The notes: generated by a model from the letters alone, not told the origin. DNA of 64,000 nt from Cyathus striatus (GCA_025738555.1 JAOVFP010000001.1:5208001-5272000); one strand, 5' to 3'; positions 1-12,059 are shown, numbered from the stretch's first letter. Made by a program: numbers and translations.

Positions 1-521
1 TCTGAGATACTCTATCGTTTGGAACTTAAAATTTCAGAGTTGAAGAAAAACATATTTCATAAACATTGTGGCATACCTCAGAGCTCATCCTGGCAGAATT
101 TTTACTCCAATCTATATCGTCCTGTTCTGTAAATTCTGGTCCATGAAGTTCGCAATAAGAATAGGGGAATGTTACTCGAGCCGCTACTTTATTTCCATTT
201 GATAGATGGGCAAGATAAATCTACGAAAAATGGATTACTGAATTTGGAATACTAGTTGTCATAAAAATATAAACACACCTGGTTTCTACCTCCCTCCGCG
301 ATCCATTCCAGCAATTCGCATTTTTCCTTCATGGCATTTTGTATGACTTCAGACAAGGCTGAAAAGTCCAATCGCTTTGTTCTAGGATCAGAAACGACAA
401 CGAAGTAACTATCTTCGGGGTCTGCATTGTGCTGTTCAGAGAATAGTCTGGCTTGTGGAGATTGTGGAGCAACAATTTCAATATCAGAAGTAGCTGAGAG
501 ACGATGGTGGACAACGCGCAT
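1..521 (-). CDS. APH-like phosphotransferase, N-terminal part (gene runs off the left edge)
   Basis: Three exons fit in frame: 279-521 (ATG at 521), 77-220, and a start of the next exon at 1-11, with introns 221-278 (58 bp) and 12-76 (65 bp). The first splice is phase 0 and removes an in-frame extension into the intron. About 130 residues are visible. Residues near 75-95 read EGGRNQIYLAHLSNG followed by KVAARV. That pattern resembles the N-lobe of fungal aminoglycoside-phosphotransferase-like kinases (EGG-N-V-L-dG-vvaR). The catalytic loop would lie outside the window, so enzyme activity cannot be judged. The family assignment is inference from one motif; the exon structure is seen directly. 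Confidence 0.55.
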
Positions 522-1665
522 GTTACTAGTGAAATATTAATGGGTTTAGTAGTAGGCGGGTCGTTGACACCTATGTATTTTTATTGTATTGCGCAAGCGC
601 ATGTATTAGGTTGGGGAACATCCCCTGATGGGCCTACACGGGATGCTTCCTATTCTGATGAACACGAGAATTGATGTAATTGTTTCCTATTGCTCCCTGG
701 TCTTCGGAGAAATGAAAAATTGCTGGGACCCACAAGCGAAAATGCTGTTCGCTACAAGGCTAGTCGTTTTAAAACATTGACTGTGACTCGAGTCTCGGAG
801 TCTCGTTTAAACTTCCAACGCTCTAGTGACGACTTACCGGTACGCTGTAAATGCTTGACAGTTAAGTAGACCTTTTGAGGGTACCGGGCGACCTTCCGGA
901 GCACCTAGCTTTCGTGACTTGAACACGACAAACGAATGGGTCTTGTTATTCAACTCTGCCGAAGTTTCTAACTTTAAGCAAATGAATAGCTGAACTTGTT
1001 GTGACGGGGTGGTGACTGGCAAAAGATGAACTAGTAACAGTAAGATGAGAAGAAAACGTTGGAATGACACAGAATGACACTGCTGTTGAAGGGGCCGTGG
1101 AAGGGCTGCTGTCTGTTAATGCGGTGCAGCATTTTTTGCCAGAGTAAGAGACCTGAGTACAGTGCACTACTTACTCTAAGTACATACATACATAGTGAAT
1201 AAGTAGTGACAGGGACCGGCGCCGTCGCCACCGTCACTTCGCGTTTCACGTTCACTCACTGCATTCTCCGACATTTAACTATCCGTGCGAACAATTTTGA
1301 AGGCCTCTTTTAGGTCTTTGCCACGAGTATCGACATCCAACATCACTCTTACCACCAGTTTGCGTGTTGGACATACCTAGCATCCTTGTCTGATACAAAA
1401 ATCTCCGCGGGAATACCTATACTTATTACTGGCTGTTGGAAGTCCTCTATTTCTATAATCTGGCAAAGTTCGCCTACCACATCATTCATTTTCAAGCTTG
1501 AGAGTCTGGCAACCGGATAGACAATCTGTTCTCCTTTCGTATTTCTATTATATCCGAAGTTTCTTCAAAGTATTAGACCCCACATTTCGAGCGTATCGGG
1601 ACATGGATTCATATTTGGGCGAGGATTTTGGCTTCAAGCAAGTGTATTCCGCATTCCTTTTATAA
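522..1665. other. Intergenic, no supported gene
   Basis: Short open frames on both strands show no codon-phase-consistent introns or recognisable motifs. It probably holds the promoter of the minus-strand kinase-like gene and the degraded 5' part of the neighbouring F-box pseudogene, whose homology can be followed back only to about 1666. Confidence 0.5.
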
Positions 1666-3302
1666 CCTCCGAATTTACCACTCCCATATGGATCTAGCTT
1701 TCCGCAAGCATGTGGACAATGCGGATCTCTGACAGGGGTGCTCAGCAAACTTCCCGCACAGTCTATTCCATTTTCACTAGTTCGCTCGCGCTATACCCCA
1801 AATACGTCCGACCTCCCTGTGATTCAAGGTCTTACCTCTTCGAGCGAAATCGCTATTCGTTTGCTTGAAGCGGAGTTATCGCAGCTACAATCACGATTAT
1901 CGAACATCTACACCTTCAAGACATTTCAGGGCTCTTTACTAGCACCCATACGTCGTCTACCAGACGAACTTCTAGATGAAATATTTGCACACACACAGTA
2001 GGCAGAGAAGGGATCGACATTGGCGATGGAGATGGTCAAATTTGGGATTTATGGCGGGTTTGTGCACGATGGCGCAACATAATAAGGAGCACCTCTTCAT
2101 TATGGAGTATGTTTCATGTGAGCAAGACGGAGGTGGGTATAAAGACGTTTTCGCGTCGCATCCTTGGTTGTCTCAAGTTCTCGGGGAAGGCTCCCCTTTC
2201 TATATCTCTTCTGCCTCCTGCGCCATATATGAATTTCTTCATTCCTGTAGTTGGCGAAATTGCAAAGCATGCCGATCGGTGGCTATCTCTTTCAGGATAT
2301 GCACATATCTTCAACAAGGCCGCCAGAGCAACGTTAATGGAGACCTTAATCCAACAGCGTGGGCTTGCGCAGCTTCGCACGCTGCTCTTGGATTTTGAGT
2401 CCGTTACCGTATTCCACCTACGTGTTTTCAAGGAAGCAATCGGACTTAAAGAACTTACTCTGCAGTATGCCATTCTCAATGGTGCTCCAGAATTTCCTTG
2501 GGCTAATCTTAGGAAACTTACAATCAAATTATGCCACTACAATTCCGAACCAGGGAACACTTTTCTTTCTGTATTGCAGTCCATGTCCCTCCTCGAAGAA
2601 CTTGAAATAAGTACTCGCGATAAAATAACATACGCATCCCAGGTTATAACTCTTCCGTCGTTACACACCCTTACAATTGGACATGGCGATAAATCTCAAA
2701 TTTGGTCTGTTCTTTGTACCCCCAAGCTTTCCAACATTCAAATGATGAACAACGTATGCGGGAATATTGGTAGTCTTTCTCGTATGGGGACTAGTATGGT
2801 CCAGCGGTTACATTTATCTTGTACCGACAACACCGAGTCATTCATGATTGGAGTACTCAAACAACTTCGCGATGTCAAAGAGCTTCATCTCATTAATATG
2901 ACATCTAATCCAAAGGACGTTTTCAAAAGATTGATATGGAATCCGAACTCAGGAAGTGTCCAATTGCTTCCCTTGCTGCAGAACATTCAGTTGTCACTTT
3001 ATTATCACGAAACAGTTGAACCTACTGACTTTATTCAAGCCCTACTGAGGATTATGCGCTCTAGGTCACCCTCGTCCTCTGCAGTAATGAATCAGAAATC
3101 CCTACCTCTGCTATTTTTTAAATGCAATGTGGAGGCTACTCCATCAGCGTATGAAGAATATGACGTTTGCTTTACTTCGCTGAAATATATCGGAAAGGAA
3201 ATGGGAATCGAGGTTGAAGTAGTATTGCAGAAGGGAAATGAAAAGTTGGAATGGGATATGAATGAAGACTTCGAAGACTTTGAAGACGATATTAGTATGT
3301 AA
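1666..3302 (+). pseudogene. F-box/LRR-type paralog, frameshifted and lacking a start codon
   Basis: The protein aligns by eye with the intact F-box gene at 3517-5259 and with the copy at 60555-62366. All have an N-terminal C-x-x-C motif (here ACGQC), a short coiled coil (SSEIAIRLLEAELSQLQSRL), an F-box (LPDELLDEIFAH), then IWDLWRVC-RWR and leucine-rich segments, ending in an acidic tail. Two lesions are visible. No ATG lies in frame between the upstream stop (1663-1665) and the homologous region. The frame also changes inside a CA dinucleotide run at about 1987-1997: before it the F-box frame hits a stop at 1999-2001, and after it the homologous frame resumes with VGREGIDIG and stays open to 3302. 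The net change is equivalent to one extra CA unit. An upstream exon supplying a start is possible but not seen. Confidence 0.8.
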
Positions 3303-3516
3303 CCGTGGGATACACGTGAATAATACTTAGTATATTTCCACCTCGGGATGTATTTCTCTTTGAGATTTAGTAATAAACCAGCGATTCATTTCGCATGAGT
3401 CCTACTACTATCATATTGCCAATGGAAAAATAAATATTACACCATAAAATAGGATCCGTGCACAAGCATGTTATGCAGAATACTAAAGGTAAACATTTCA
3501 GTTTTGATAATAATAC

Positions 3517-5259
3517 TTATTCATAATATTCCAAATAGCCTTCGTCGTCATCTTCATCCTCTTCTGAAGTGCAGGCTTCATCGTCCTGTATATGCGCTGG
3601 CATATAGATTTCGGGGTTAAATTCATTATTCAAAGCCTTCCATATATAATCATTTTCCGACTCGTCATCCCCCATTTCCCAGAATTGTATCGAAGGTGGT
3701 ATCCGAGCCTTAACGTTTATTCCAATTTTTTTCCCAGTACGCCATAGTCTTTTAACCTTGGAATTAAGTGGCGTATTTTGATATCCCATGTTAATGAAGC
3801 ACCAGACATCCGACAAAGGAACTGGAGATGAATCTGTTCTTTCAATTTTCGCAGTGCAGGAAGTTGACCTGGATTCGAGAACACCGGTAAGAGCACCGAA
3901 AACTTCTTTCATACTGTCTGGCCAGCCTCCGAAGTGCACGTTCAACTTTTGTAAAGACGGAAGAAACTTCACAGTTCCTATCTTGTTAGGAGTATTCCAT
4001 TGCAAATGTAAAAGGACATCTTTCAAAATGTCGTCTAAATCGAGAGTGATTTCCTCGATATGATGAAGTTTCTGGAGCAAACGAATAGTGGAACCTTCGT
4101 GACATTGATGCAGGTATAAGTTCTTGATTGTGCTTCCCGATCTTTCAACCAATTGCAAGATAATATCCAACTCTTGGTGGAGCATTTCGATGTGAAGGTT
4201 GGTAAGAGCAGGAACACGGATAAAAGACCAAAATTCCGAAGTATAACGGACATGTAGGGTATGCAGAGATGGTAACGATACTGGCCGCGCTGGGATAGAT
4301 GTTGATGAGAGGGTATCTATTCCATTTTCTATCCAATATAGCTCTTCCAGAAGAGGCATAGCTCTTAATACTGCGATATATGCTTCTATAGTTTCACTTT
4401 TCATCCACTTCAATGTGAGTCTTTTTACATTTGCTAGAGGAATCACCGGAGTATTTTTGAGCATGAGAGCTTCCAGCTTGACTTCCTCGAGCTTAGATGC
4501 ACATTGAAACAGGTATATATTCGAAATCTCGTATCCATTGCGGCCTTTTAAAACCAGCCTTCGGAGTTGAGAAAATCCTTGTCGTAGTAACGTGGTTACT
4601 ACAGTGGTATTCTCAGCCATCATATTGAAGGTGTCTGTAATAATTGATAAAGACATCAAGCGATCTGCGTGCCTCGCAATATCTTCAAACGCTTGAATAG
4701 GAAGGTCTAAATGGTCCCAACACCAAAGCCAGATCGACAGTGGGGATCGTCTAGAGAAATTGAGACACAAATTGATTCGGAAAGTGATAAGGGCTGGGGC
4801 GATATCCATTTTCCCAACTTTAAATCTGCTCCAAAGTGACGGAGCACCTTGCACTGTATTCCGCCAGCGGTTGCAAACTCGTGCTAGGTCCCATATCTCT
4901 CCGCTTTGTATCCCAATGTCAATAATTCCATTGTTAACCACATGGCTAAATATTTTGTACAGTAGCTCGGTGGGAAGCTTGCGTATCGGTGATAATAACG
5001 AACGATGAAAAGCATTAAATTCGCGAATATTTGATAGTTTTGATTGAAGAGCAGATAGCTCAACTTCCAGGGTGTGAATAGCGACCTCACTGGTAGATAC
5101 AAGTCCTTCAATGACAGAGGTGTCGGATAATACAGGTAGATAGCAGGAACGAACGACTGAAGATGGAATGGGCTGAGTTTGAGTCTTGCTGAAGATCGCA
5201 CCGCATTCTGTGCATGGAGTCGGGTGACTAGAGTTGTTAATGATAGTAAGAAGTTGCAC
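3517..5259 (-). CDS. F-box protein with leucine-rich C-terminal region (intact paralog)
   Basis: A single 580-aa open frame without introns, starting at ATG 5259. Order of parts: C-T-E-C near residues 17-20, a heptad-like stretch around residues 55-75, an F-box (LPTELLYKIFSHV) near 94-106, the family motif IWDLARVCNRWRN, then irregular leucine-rich segments (for example LPSLHTLHV, LPSLQKLNV) and an acidic tail (EEDEDDDEGYLEYYE). F-box proteins of this type usually recruit substrates to SCF ubiquitin ligases through Skp1, with the leucine-rich part as probable substrate surface; this is family knowledge, not shown here. It lies tail to tail with the frameshifted paralog, 214 bp apart, which suggests a local inverted duplication. 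It is the only one of the three copies with an uninterrupted frame. Confidence 0.85.
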   Translation of the reverse strand: MQLLTIINNSSHPTPCTECGAIFSKTQTQPIPSSVVRSCYLPVLSDTSVIEGLVSTSEVAIHTLEVELSALQSKLSNIREFNAFHRSLLSPIRKLPTELLYKIFSHVVNNGIIDIGIQSGEIWDLARVCNRWRNTVQGAPSLWSRFKVGKMDIAPALITFRINLCLNFSRRSPLSIWLWCWDHLDLPIQAFEDIARHADRLMSLSIITDTFNMMAENTTVVTTLLRQGFSQLRRLVLKGRNGYEISNIYLFQCASKLEEVKLEALMLKNTPVIPLANVKRLTLKWMKSETIEAYIAVLRAMPLLEELYWIENGIDTLSSTSIPARPVSLPSLHTLHVRYTSEFWSFIRVPALTNLHIEMLHQELDIILQLVERSGSTIKNLYLHQCHEGSTIRLLQKLHHIEEITLDLDDILKDVLLHLQWNTPNKIGTVKFLPSLQKLNVHFGGWPDSMKEVFGALTGVLESRSTSCTAKIERTDSSPVPLSDVWCFINMGYQNTPLNSKVKRLWRTGKKIGINVKARIPPSIQFWEMGDDESENDYIWKALNNEFNPEIYMPAHIQDDEACTSEEDEDDDEGYLEYYE

Positions 5260-5738
5260 GGAGCGGAAATAATACAGGTTGTCGGCTCACTTAAAGGTGA
5301 AGGAAGAAACACTACACATTGATTCCATCAGGAAGTCGTCGAGAAGAGAAATGGGCGGCAGAATGTGACTGGAAGCCATCAACCTCAACCAATACCAACA
5401 TATTTATTCGACCCTCGTTCGGAGATCAGATTCACATGCATGCAATACGACGCGTATTATGCATTATTAGGTAAGCGAAACACAACGTGATTCGGAATTA
5501 TAGTTGTAGTGTTTAATAACTTCAATTGACGGTCTAAAGAGGAGAGTACGCGAGCTAGACGACGACGATCTCAACAAAACTAACACCACACAGCCTCAGG
5601 CATGAAAGAGCATAAACATTGGAAAGCAATAAAAAAAATGGGTAAGTACTGGCAAGGCTATCATTGAGAAATAGGAGCATAGAGTAATAAATGTCGTTCC
5701 GAAGTCAATCAGGCAATGCTAAACCGATATTTACGAGT
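5260..5738. other. Intergenic between two minus-strand genes
   Basis: This should hold the promoter of the F-box gene that starts at 5259 and the 3' UTR of the F-box/WD gene that stops at 5739. No further coding signal was seen. Confidence 0.5.
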
Positions 5739-8700
5739 CTATAGCGAATCATCAACGGGCTCGTCGTATTGCAAGTCGCCGTTATTCTGTTGAGATAGTT
5801 TGTAGTCATAACCCACAAAATTCATGACACTGTAACACGATGTCAGAACAAAGTTTGCGAAAACAACGAAAGCAGCATACTAAATGGTACCATCGGCACA
5901 ACCAACAACAACTTCTTCATGACTAAGTTGCATGGACATAGGGTTCTTCTCTGGCGTAGCCAGTCCTTGGAACTTGGCAGGTAGCTGCCCACGTAAACCT
6001 TTTACACCTGAGACATCACCATTGCTCAGTGCTGCCCAGGCACCAGTCAATGGTGTGATATCGGTATCAATATCTACCACTGTCGACATAGCTGGTAGGG
6101 AGAGACCATTGGTCTGCCCATCCGTGCTTTGAGCATCTTCGTCAGCATTAGCTGGCTTTGATTCTTTGTCCCTGTGAGTCGATACGAAAATCTGCGTAAA
6201 AACGCTGGTAAGTATATGATCTTTTCTCGTCAGCGTGGTTCACCACACTTACGCGACGATCTGCCCCCGCTCTTGAGCTGAATCGTGTAGCAGTAACCAC
6301 TCTTCGTTTTCTCGGATCGACCGATCCTACAGCTACATCCGGCGTCTCGACTATAGCAACCAATTTAGGCGGTGCAGTGAGGATAGCAGCTCTTCCGAAA
6401 TGGATAGGGAACAAGGGTGTCGGAGTCCTGGTCCTCGGGGATGCACTAGCAGGCGTGCCCGGTGTTCGTGGACCGCTTACGCTCAGCCGACCTTTGCTTT
6501 TTACACTACCAGAAGTAGAGGCCATTAACGATGGGCGCCGCTGAGGTGTAGATATGGATGAAGTAGAACGTTCAAGCACAGATCCAGTACTCTTCCGAAG
6601 GGAGTGAGCAGACACCGGTGACTGTACACCTGAAGACGATACCGCAGGTTGGTCTTCGCCCTCTTGCCACTGAAGATGCAAGATGACCGATTTAGTGGCA
6701 CACTAAGAAAATAACCAGTCAGCATCGTGCTCAAGACCTATAAGATGAGGGAACCATACAGTCATTTGAGTACCCTTGGCAGCAAACCACCTGTCGGAGT
6801 GATGAGCGTGAGCAAAGAGTCATAATTGCGAGATACAACGTACTGGAGCATGTTATTAGGAGCGGACCCAACGTTGAACAGCCTCGCATTCAAGACTGTA
6901 TCGCTTCCGCCAAGCTCAGATAGTTTGAACTGCGATATCATCTCTCGTCTCTCTGCAGCAGAGTTGAGTGAAATGTGCGGCGAAGGATAGCGGAAAAGCT
7001 CACTTATAGAGAACACGCGAACGATACCATCAATCGTCACACCAACCACTCTTTCCCCTTCATCTGCGGAGCTACCAGCGATAATCTGCACACCAATATT
7101 AATCGTAGTCTGCTGCCCGAAACGCACAATCTTGGTTCCGGCCCGCCAGTCCCAACAAACAAGTGCTTTATCTGCTCCGGCAGAGACAAGATTCTTAGAT
7201 GACAACGCGACGGCTCGGATTCCGTTCAAATGGCCTGCAAGTTGCTGCAGAGGATTGAAGGTAACGGAAGAGAACAAATGGACTCGTCTGACAGAGAAAA
7301 CGTTAGAAGGACACCAGTATAGCCAGACAGACAACTCACCCAACATCATGGAACCCAACAACAAACACCTCTTCATTGCCTGTCAGCATTTTACCTAGTT
7401 AGACACAGCGATTGCTACGTACCTTCTTCAGCTAGGAAGTCAACGCAGCTGACAGGTTTCTTGACCTGGAGGCATTTCTTCATTTCGCCAGTCTCAATAT
7501 CCCAGAATCGGATGGTCTCATCATAACTTCCGCTGATGAGTCGCTTCCCTCGCAAGAGCAAGGTGGTGCAGAAGTTGGTATGCCCGTTAAGGAATCTGAC
7601 CGACTGAGGCAGGCCGTTGTGGAAGTTGGACTCGCGATGATGCAGCGATCGGTACAGGGGTTCCCTGAAGGCGAGAATTAGCTAATAGATAGAAGGCATT
7701 GTTCGTGATGATACGTACCATCCCTCTGGCTTCGCAGGAGGTTTGACGGGCATAGGATCAGTAGCCGTGATACGTAAGCAATGGTATCGCCAGATAGCAG
7801 GATGGTGAACCATTGCTTGCCATTTCTTCGAGACCTGTTATTGTCTACGTTAATACGATTTAAGGTACGCTAAGCATTAACATACCGGCTCAATTGCAAG
7901 TAGCTCTTTCACGGAGAGCCACCTTAGAATCTTGAACGAAAGGTCGGGGGAAAGGGTGCCCAAGATGTCGAATGTAGACTTAAGGTACTTCTCGAGGAGT
8001 AGAATCTGTAAGCGAATGTCACCAGGCAGGCATGCTATAACAGTGTTTCAGTGATATCACAAAAGAAACGAAAAACCAACAACGCACAATCAAGTATGAC
8101 AGCTATCCTGAAAGAAAAGAAAGTTGTTAGATATATCGGATGAAAAGAGTGATTTCACTCACAATCTCATTCTGTCCTCAGTCGTTAAATCCCTTAACGC
8201 CTTCCTTACTTCGATTTCGTTAAACCCGCCCTTTCCGTCCCCCTTTAAGGCTTTAGCGAGATCAACTTCTCCATCCTCATCGGACTCGAGATCGTCGCGG
8301 TAACCACTCCAATATCCCTTACGTTTACGCCCCCCGCATACGCACAGTCCAATATCTTCTCCCAACAGCGCAAGCGCATGGCTAGAGGCTTCCTGTGGAG
8401 ACGACGAGCGCAGCTCCCGGACTTGAGCTTGCAATGCGTGAAGTTGAGCAGCCGTGGACGCTTGAGCGCGTTCAAGAAGCCTTTTATAGTGGAGGATCTT
8501 TCGTGTATGCATGTTGAGAATGTTCTGTAGTGCATCTTCCATCTACAACCCAGAGAGCGTGAGTACTAACACATAACGAAGAGCATGCAACCACGTACCT
8601 CTTCATCGACATCTCCATCATTCACGTCAGTCACCATATCCATATCCATATCGTCGTCGCCCCAAACAGACATCGGTCCACCAAAGCCATCATCGGTTGC

Positions 8701-9597
8701 GACAGCAGTTCCAGTGCCTGATACGCTCCTGTTGCTTAAGAGCAGAAGCTGCTCAGGAGAGGTTATTGCCTTTACTGCTACAGGCCTCTTCGGTGTAGAC
8801 TTGGGTGTTTTCGAAGGAGTTGTAGCAGGTCCATTCCGAACTGACGCTGCCACCGGTCTAGGAGGCGTATTATGCGGGGTGGTGCTGCCCACAACTTGCT
8901 GTGGCCTCACTTTCGCCTTAGGGCTAGGAGAAGTAAAACTAATGGATGGAGAGACCGAAGTCGTCAGCAAGGACGACGACAACGGGGATTTCGAGATTGA
9001 ATCAGCTGTAGATGGCGTCCTAGGACCAGCCATGACAGGCGGCATCGTAGAACGTCGGGGTGGTGTCATAGAAGTGACACGTGCCCTCGGACGACTGAAG
9101 GACGACATGGCATCGTCCTGCAGTTGGACTGCGTTGGATAGCTTGGATGGAGGAGAAAATAGTGAATTCGTGCGCGAGGTTCTGACCGAGCCTGCAATAG
9201 AGACAGCAGACTTCAACTTCACCGGGGTGCTGACGACCCGCTGAGGTGGAGATGGTGAAATAGGGAAGTCCCTGTTTGACGTCGAGTTTCCTGGATCCAG
9301 CCGGGGGAAACTCGGCACAGGAGCTGAGGTACGACGGTTGGCAGTTAGGGATGGAATGGAGGTCGACAACCGTTTTGCAGCGGTCGATGGGGTCGGCTTA
9401 GGTGTAGCATTGGGAGAGCGAGAGGGTGTCGTAGCACTTATCTTTGTGCTTGTCCTAACCGTGGTGCTACCGCTAGCAAGAGATGCATTGGATGACGTCC
9501 TTGGCTTCGTTTTGCCACCAAAGACCGATGACTGCGAAGTCGAGCGTGAAAAGCGTGTCGAAGTTTCCGAAGGCGCTGCTGGTGCCTTTTGGGACAT
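5739..9597 (-). CDS. F-box/WD40-repeat protein with long disordered N-terminus
   Basis: Eleven exons join in perfect phase: 8599-9597, 8163-8542, 8088-8107, 7886-8034, 7719-7834, 7423-7664, 7340-7379, 6774-7287, 6253-6702, 5881-6191, 5739-5829 (1103 aa). The start is ATG 9597 (MSQKAP); the upstream frame has only a TTG. Residues 1-333 are Ser/Thr/Pro-rich and probably disordered. A coiled-coil region follows (about 334-450). An F-box ([28 protein letters not shown], split here as two runs [10 protein letters not shown] and [10 protein letters not shown]) lies near 495-525. WD repeats run from about 575 to the end, with clear examples [14 protein letters not shown] and [14 protein letters not shown]. 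The last exon adds [10 protein letters not shown] and an acidic tail. By family this is a substrate receptor of an SCF ubiquitin ligase; the substrate is unknown. Exon 3 is a 20-nt microexon and exon 7 is 40 nt. I do not assign it to Cdc4 or Met30 because the N-terminal half looks different. Confidence 0.88.
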
Positions 9598-10840
9598 GGT
9601 ATATGATAGAATAGTAGAGGCCAACTTTCAAAAACTGTTGATTACACGTTCGACGATAACACGAGTCGGATGAGTGAGATGGGTTTCACAGTCTATATCG
9701 CATTCTACGACCTTCAGCAATAAAATCCTTTTATATTCGTAAGATAAAGTACTGTAGGCTAAAGATATAGTTAACCTTCAGCTAAATCAAAGGCCATTCA
9801 CGCACGATGTCTCTTGCCTTCGCAACGACGACCAGGTATGCAAGCCACCCCAAACTTTGTATCCAGTATGTGAAAAAACGTAGGCAATGGATTATCCAAC
9901 CTTCCAAAAAGATAAGAGGGGAAGAACGAAAAAAAGAGAAGCAGTGGTGGGCGTTGTGCTCGTTACCGTCGCGGTTGATTTGGTCGTTCAACATAGGTCA
10001 CATTATTTGGTACTGTTAGTTCTAAAAGGTTTAGTCAAACTCTTAAGTAATTATACACAAACAGTAACTTAGAAAACATCTTTCGTTTGAACTCCGAAGC
10101 CGAACGTCTTTGTCGTCAAGAAAGCCAATAACGGCACCATGTATCAGTATGCTCTATGGCGTGAAGCCTGTTAATGTGTTGCACAATTTATGCTCCACGG
10201 CAACTTATACAAAATGTAGGCAACCCTCTTCTCCGTGTTTCGTCGCAATCACTATCAAAATCCAAATGATGGCGCGCATCATCTATTATTAGCAGAAGCA
10301 AACGAACAAATCCATCTCTTATGATAATCACCGCTAAATTTACACACATAGACTATTTATGAACACGCCAGAATAGCTCCGTTCATGTCGTAGGTTTTTT
10401 CTCTTCGATGTTTATCATAAAGACAGAGAGTTTACAGTCGGCAGTTATCACACAAAGCATCAAACTTGCCAGAACGTTCTGAATCCAACTGGAATGTATA
10501 TTCCTCTACTAGAATGAGCTTTCTGCTGATCTCCATCTCCATCATGTGTTCAGCTACCTTATGCTGTGCACAATGTTGAAACAATTTTATTCGGAAGCAG
10601 TCGCGTATGATGTAGGCACATCAATCTAGTCGTATCCTTGACAAAGGGATGAGATCACGCGAACCGTTTAAAAGTAGCAAATCTGTGGAAGCGTCAGTGG
10701 TGCCCCTCCCACAGGCAGAGCTTGTGTCACTATCTCTCTCCCCTCTCCCCTTCTAACAGGCAGGACTTGTTGCATCGCATTCCCTTGGCGGACTTGCGCA
10801 TCTCATTCTATCTAAACATATCTACAAACTCGCATTTATA
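9598..10840. other. Divergent intergenic region between F-box/WD and membrane-protein genes
   Basis: Overlapping short frames at 9782-10072 on both strands have no family motif, and I do not call them. A pyrimidine-rich CT tract lies at about 10720-10760, upstream of the plus-strand start at 10841, as is common before fungal start sites. No repeats were seen. Confidence 0.45.
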
Positions 10841-11671
10841 ATGGAATCACCTATCCGAGTTGAAAAGTCTCAGGTCGCAGAGCAGAATGAGAATATTGGC
10901 TGTTTATTCATTCCGACACGCTGGGCACAGTTCGCTGCCATGACCATACTATTGGCCATCGGAGTTGCCTATGCCGTTACTGGATGGATAGCGGGAGATA
11001 AACTGAGTACGTCCCAACCTTTTCTGCAGAAAATGTTTCGTAACTTATTGCATTTCTTTTAGATATTCAGTTAACTGACGTCCAACGTGTTGCTGTCATA
11101 TTCCATATCTTCATGTACATCCTCTTGACCTTTGGATCAATGTATGGGTGAGTAACCCCAGTGAAACCTCTTATTTCCCATTGAAGTGCTGACCAATCCC
11201 TATGACAGAATATACGCAGCAATTGTAAACCGCGCCAAAAAAGCACGCTACGTCGTGCCTATCCTCCTCTCCCAGCTTCCATTCAGCATCGCATCTGGCG
11301 CGCTCTGCTTATTCGTTGTTTTCCACCCATCAAACGCAACACCGACGGAATCTGGGGACCAGCTCCAGTCAGACTTCGACAGATGCTCCGCTCTTATGTC
11401 CATCAGTCCAAACGACGGGTTCTTAAGAGAAATGTGTGGACGAACGGATTTGATAAAGGGAGTTTGCATTGGGTTTTTCATCTTTGGATGGCTATTCCAA
11501 ATGCGTGAGTACAGTTACACCATCTCAATTCCATTAACACGATATTAAATTATTATTTCTCTAGTGGCAATCTACACTTCATGGGTGTATTCCACTGGAT
11601 TACGAGAGATAGAACGAGTATCTGAGCCATCAGATTCTAAATACGAAACGGATGCAGACTCATACTGCTAA
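10841..11671 (+). CDS. Four-TM integral membrane protein of unknown function
   Basis: Four exons fit in phase: 10841-11006, 11063-11147, 11209-11504, 11565-11671, giving 217 aa. Introns are 56-61 bp with GTxxG..YAG borders. Four hydrophobic segments are visible: near residues 27-50 (FAAMTILLAIGVAYAVTGWI), 62-88 (spliced across exons 2 and 3), 95-120 (PILLSQLPFSIASGALCLFV) and 160-185 (GVCIGFFIFGWLFQMLAIYT). A loop between the third and fourth segments contains two Cys. The short polar C-terminus is rich in Ser and Asp. The layout resembles small fungal tetraspan-like proteins, but I recognise no named family. It is transcribed divergently from the F-box/WD gene and convergently with the BEACH gene. 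Confidence 0.8.
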
Positions 11672-12059
11672 TTTACTACGGGACGAGATATACCAACGGT
11701 CTACATATACTTATCAGGGTTTAACTACAAACAATAGGGGCAACAGTGCAGAGCGCTGTAATATTTATTGTATCGTAGGATGTGACTACCAGAAAAATAA
11801 AGCATCAATGGGCTTAAAAAAGAAAAACGATTGGCGTGAATCATAAGCAGCACACCTACAGTCCTGAAGTTGGACTTTGAAGATAAGGGTTATAGAAAAT
11901 AAACATTGTGGCCGAAACCTAAAAAAAGACCTACTCATTTCCAGTGAAAGTAGCAAAAGCTGAGGCAAGACGCAACTAGGAGATCCTACGAGATCTGCTT
12001 CTCGTAGAATTATACTATATACATTATATATATACAAGACAGAAGTAACAATCGTGATA
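11672..12059. other. Convergent 3' region
   Basis: This is shared 3' flank of the membrane-protein gene (+) and the BEACH gene (-). It is AT-rich with a short TATATA run near 12019-12033, and no gene was seen. Open frame continues past the BEACH stop only if the last intron is ignored. Confidence 0.5.

Noticed and set aside
8585..9673. Long antisense open frames over the F-box/WD N-terminus
   Set aside because: The region is low-complexity Ser/Thr/Pro coding; its antisense stays open by composition. No motifs or phase-consistent introns.
9782..10072. Small hydrophobic ORFs on both strands
   Set aside because: No family resemblance, no consistent splice structure, and strands overlap. A short membrane peptide cannot be excluded without RNA.
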